Shown here piece after piece: positions 13,167-14,029 of a stretch of DNA of 14,029 nucleotides. The DNA comes from Aphodosoma sp045614825 (GTDB lineage: Bacteria > Bacteroidota > Bacteroidia > Bacteroidales > Paludibacteraceae): the NCBI GenBank assembly GCA_045614825.1, contig JAZLDO010000007.1, positions 1-14,029 of the forward strand, written 5' to 3'. The position numbers were made by a program, and so were the translations under genes. Below the pieces are notes generated by a model. That model made no database searches. It was not told the origin of the DNA and saw only the letters and a program-made list of their open reading frames with translations. The number at the start of each line of letters is the position of its first letter. The stretch's first letter is position 1.

Positions 13167-13187
13167 TTTATAATTCATAATTCATAA
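13167..13187. repeat. Three-unit heptad repeat upstream of the tRNA
   Basis: TTTATAA, TTCATAA and TTCATAA stand in phase just upstream of the tRNA 5' end. The unit is the reverse complement of TTATGAA, the same string found in phase at 5132-5152, so this sequence recurs at two distant gaps. Confidence 0.6.
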
Positions 13188-13220
13188 TAGAAACTATAGA
13201 GGTATATAAGTTATAGAAAA

Positions 13221-13250
13221 TATAGAGACGCAACTGCTTGCGTCTCTATA
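13221..13250 (-). terminator. Terminator hairpin of pnp
   Basis: A perfect 13-bp stem (13221-13233 with 13238-13250, core GAGACGCAA/TTGCGTCTC) encloses a four-base loop. Read on the minus strand it is followed by TTTTC, and it lies 14 bases past the pnp stop codon. The stem separates pnp from the co-oriented tRNA-Arg. Confidence 0.85.
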
Positions 13251-13263
13251 TTATTTTTATGAA

Positions 13264-14029
13264 TTAGAATTCGATTGTTTCGTCGTTTTGTGGTGCTGCA
13301 GGTTGTTCTGCTGGGCGTTCGTTGTTCTCTGGACGAGGACGGCGTTCACCGCGTTCTGGACGTTCAGGGCGAGGGCGACGTTCGCCACGTTCTGGGCGCT
13401 CTGGACGAGGACGGCGTTCAGGCTCTGCATAACCTTCAGGTTTTTCTTTCAATACTTTTGCTGAGAGTTTGAATTTACCTGTTTTAGGGTCGATTTCGAG
13501 GAGTTTAACATCGATTTTATCGCCTTCTTTGATGCCTGTTTCTTCCATTGTTTCGAAACGACGCCAGTCGATTTCAGAGATGTGGAGGAGACCTTCTTTG
13601 CCAGGCATGAATTCTACGAAGCAACCGTAAGCCATGATAGATTTAACTTTTGCAGTGTAAGTTTCGCCTACTTCTGGGATTGCTACGATAGCTTTGATTT
13701 GAGCTACAGCAGAGTCGATTTGAGCTTTGTTTGTACCTGCGATTTCTACGCGGCCACCTTCTTCAACTTCTTCGATTGTAACAACTGCACCTGATTCGGC
13801 TTGGATGCCTTGGATGATTTTACCACCAGGGCCGATAACTGCACCGATGAGTTCTTTAGGAATCATCATAGTTACGATGCGAGGAGCGTGTGGTTTGAGG
13901 TCTGGACGTGGTTCAGCAAGAGTTTCTTGGATTTTGTCGAGGATGTGCATACGACCATCGCGAGCTTGTTGAAGAGCTTTTTCGAGGATTTCGTAGCTAA
14001 GACCATCGACTTTGATGTCCATTTGAGTA
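13264..14029 (-). CDS. pnp: Polyribonucleotide nucleotidyltransferase (PNPase), C-terminal part (5' end outside window)
   Basis: The minus-strand frame is open to the right edge, reading TQMDIKVDGLSYEILEKAL, which belongs inside PNPase; the ATG at 14022 is therefore internal. Counting from that Met, a KH domain follows with IGPGGKII near residues 63-70 and an S1 domain near 118-190 (AKVKSIMAYGCFVEF, then EGLLHISEIDW). PNPase degrades RNA 3' to 5' using phosphate and can add tails; KH and S1 bind RNA and stabilise the trimer. The last 55 residues form a basic Arg/Pro/Glu-rich tail with a 12-residue repeat, then AEQPAAPQNDETIEF. The tail could add RNA or protein contacts. A strong terminator follows. 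Confidence 0.95.
   Translation of the reverse strand, partial: TQMDIKVDGLSYEILEKALQQARDGRMHILDKIQETLAEPRPDLKPHAPRIVTMMIPKELIGAVIGPGGKIIQGIQAESGAVVTIEEVEEGGRVEIAGTNKAQIDSAVAQIKAIVAIPEVGETYTAKVKSIMAYGCFVEFMPGKEGLLHISEIDWRRFETMEETGIKEGDKIDVKLLEIDPKTGKFKLSAKVLKEKPEGYAEPERRPRPERPERGERRPRPERPERGERRPRPENNERPAEQPAAPQNDETIEF
13327..13416 (-). repeat. pnp: 36-bp repeat in the PNPase tail
   Basis: The unit encodes RRPRPERPERGE. Two full copies occupy 13345-13416 and a half copy (RRPRPE) follows at 13327-13344. The DNA copies differ mainly at third codon positions, so the peptide is held constant while the DNA drifts, which points to selection on the protein tail. Confidence 0.85.

Noticed and set aside
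13091..13250. tRNA with adjacent hairpin as an integration (attachment) site
   Set aside because: No duplicated tRNA 3' end, integrase or element boundary is present in the window.
13582..13972. Plus-strand open frames opposite pnp
   Set aside because: They lie antisense to conserved KH and S1 domains and show no coding signature of their own.

Overview
The window looks like an AT-rich Bacteroidales chromosome or metagenomic contig. Three upstream regions carry the Bacteroidetes promoter signature (TTG about 20 bases before TAnnTTTG). Most start codons lack a Shine-Dalgarno sequence. One protein carries a type IX secretion (T9SS) C-terminal sorting domain, and Omp28-type proteins are present. 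Family level is uncertain; a Porphyromonadaceae/Paludibacteraceae-like relative is a guess.

Left part (1-2700), accessory in character. The 3' end of a type I restriction HsdR subunit is followed by an intergenic array of near-palindromic 20-bp elements. These repeat at exactly 41-bp intervals and run into the promoter of an orphan DUF4143-type AAA ATPase gene. That gene has a perfect AAGGAGGT ribosome site, unlike its neighbours. A 399-base gap follows with several short repeats. It ends with two more copies of the element, again 41 bp apart, and a promoter identical to the first over 30 bp.

Middle (2760-7104). This second promoter drives a tight two-gene operon for an NfnAB-type electron-bifurcating ferredoxin:NADP+ oxidoreductase. 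Then come a LOG-family (TIGR00730) nucleotide phosphoribohydrolase and an odd protein: a GH16-type lectin/glucanase fold whose catalytic acids are replaced, behind a duplicated charged helical region, with no signal peptide.

Right part (7264-13034). Five same-strand genes encode exported proteins: a TlpA-like thioredoxin (WCKPC), a DUF6029-like outer-membrane beta-barrel, an Omp28-type lipoprotein with CVNC, a small lipoprotein with C-x3-C, and a large T9SS cargo whose central Omp28-like domain has CSNC. They read together as a putative envelope and cell-surface thiol-redox cluster. A bidirectional terminator, a tRNA-Arg(CCG) and the 3' end of pnp (both on the minus strand) close the window.

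Across the intergenic gaps there is a recurrent taste for tandem 7-bp repeats of differing sequence, which no gene explains. The strongest candidates for something undescribed are the 41-bp phased operator array linking the ATPase and Nfn promoters, the envelope redox cluster, the GH16-like protein without catalytic acids, and the heptad repeats.
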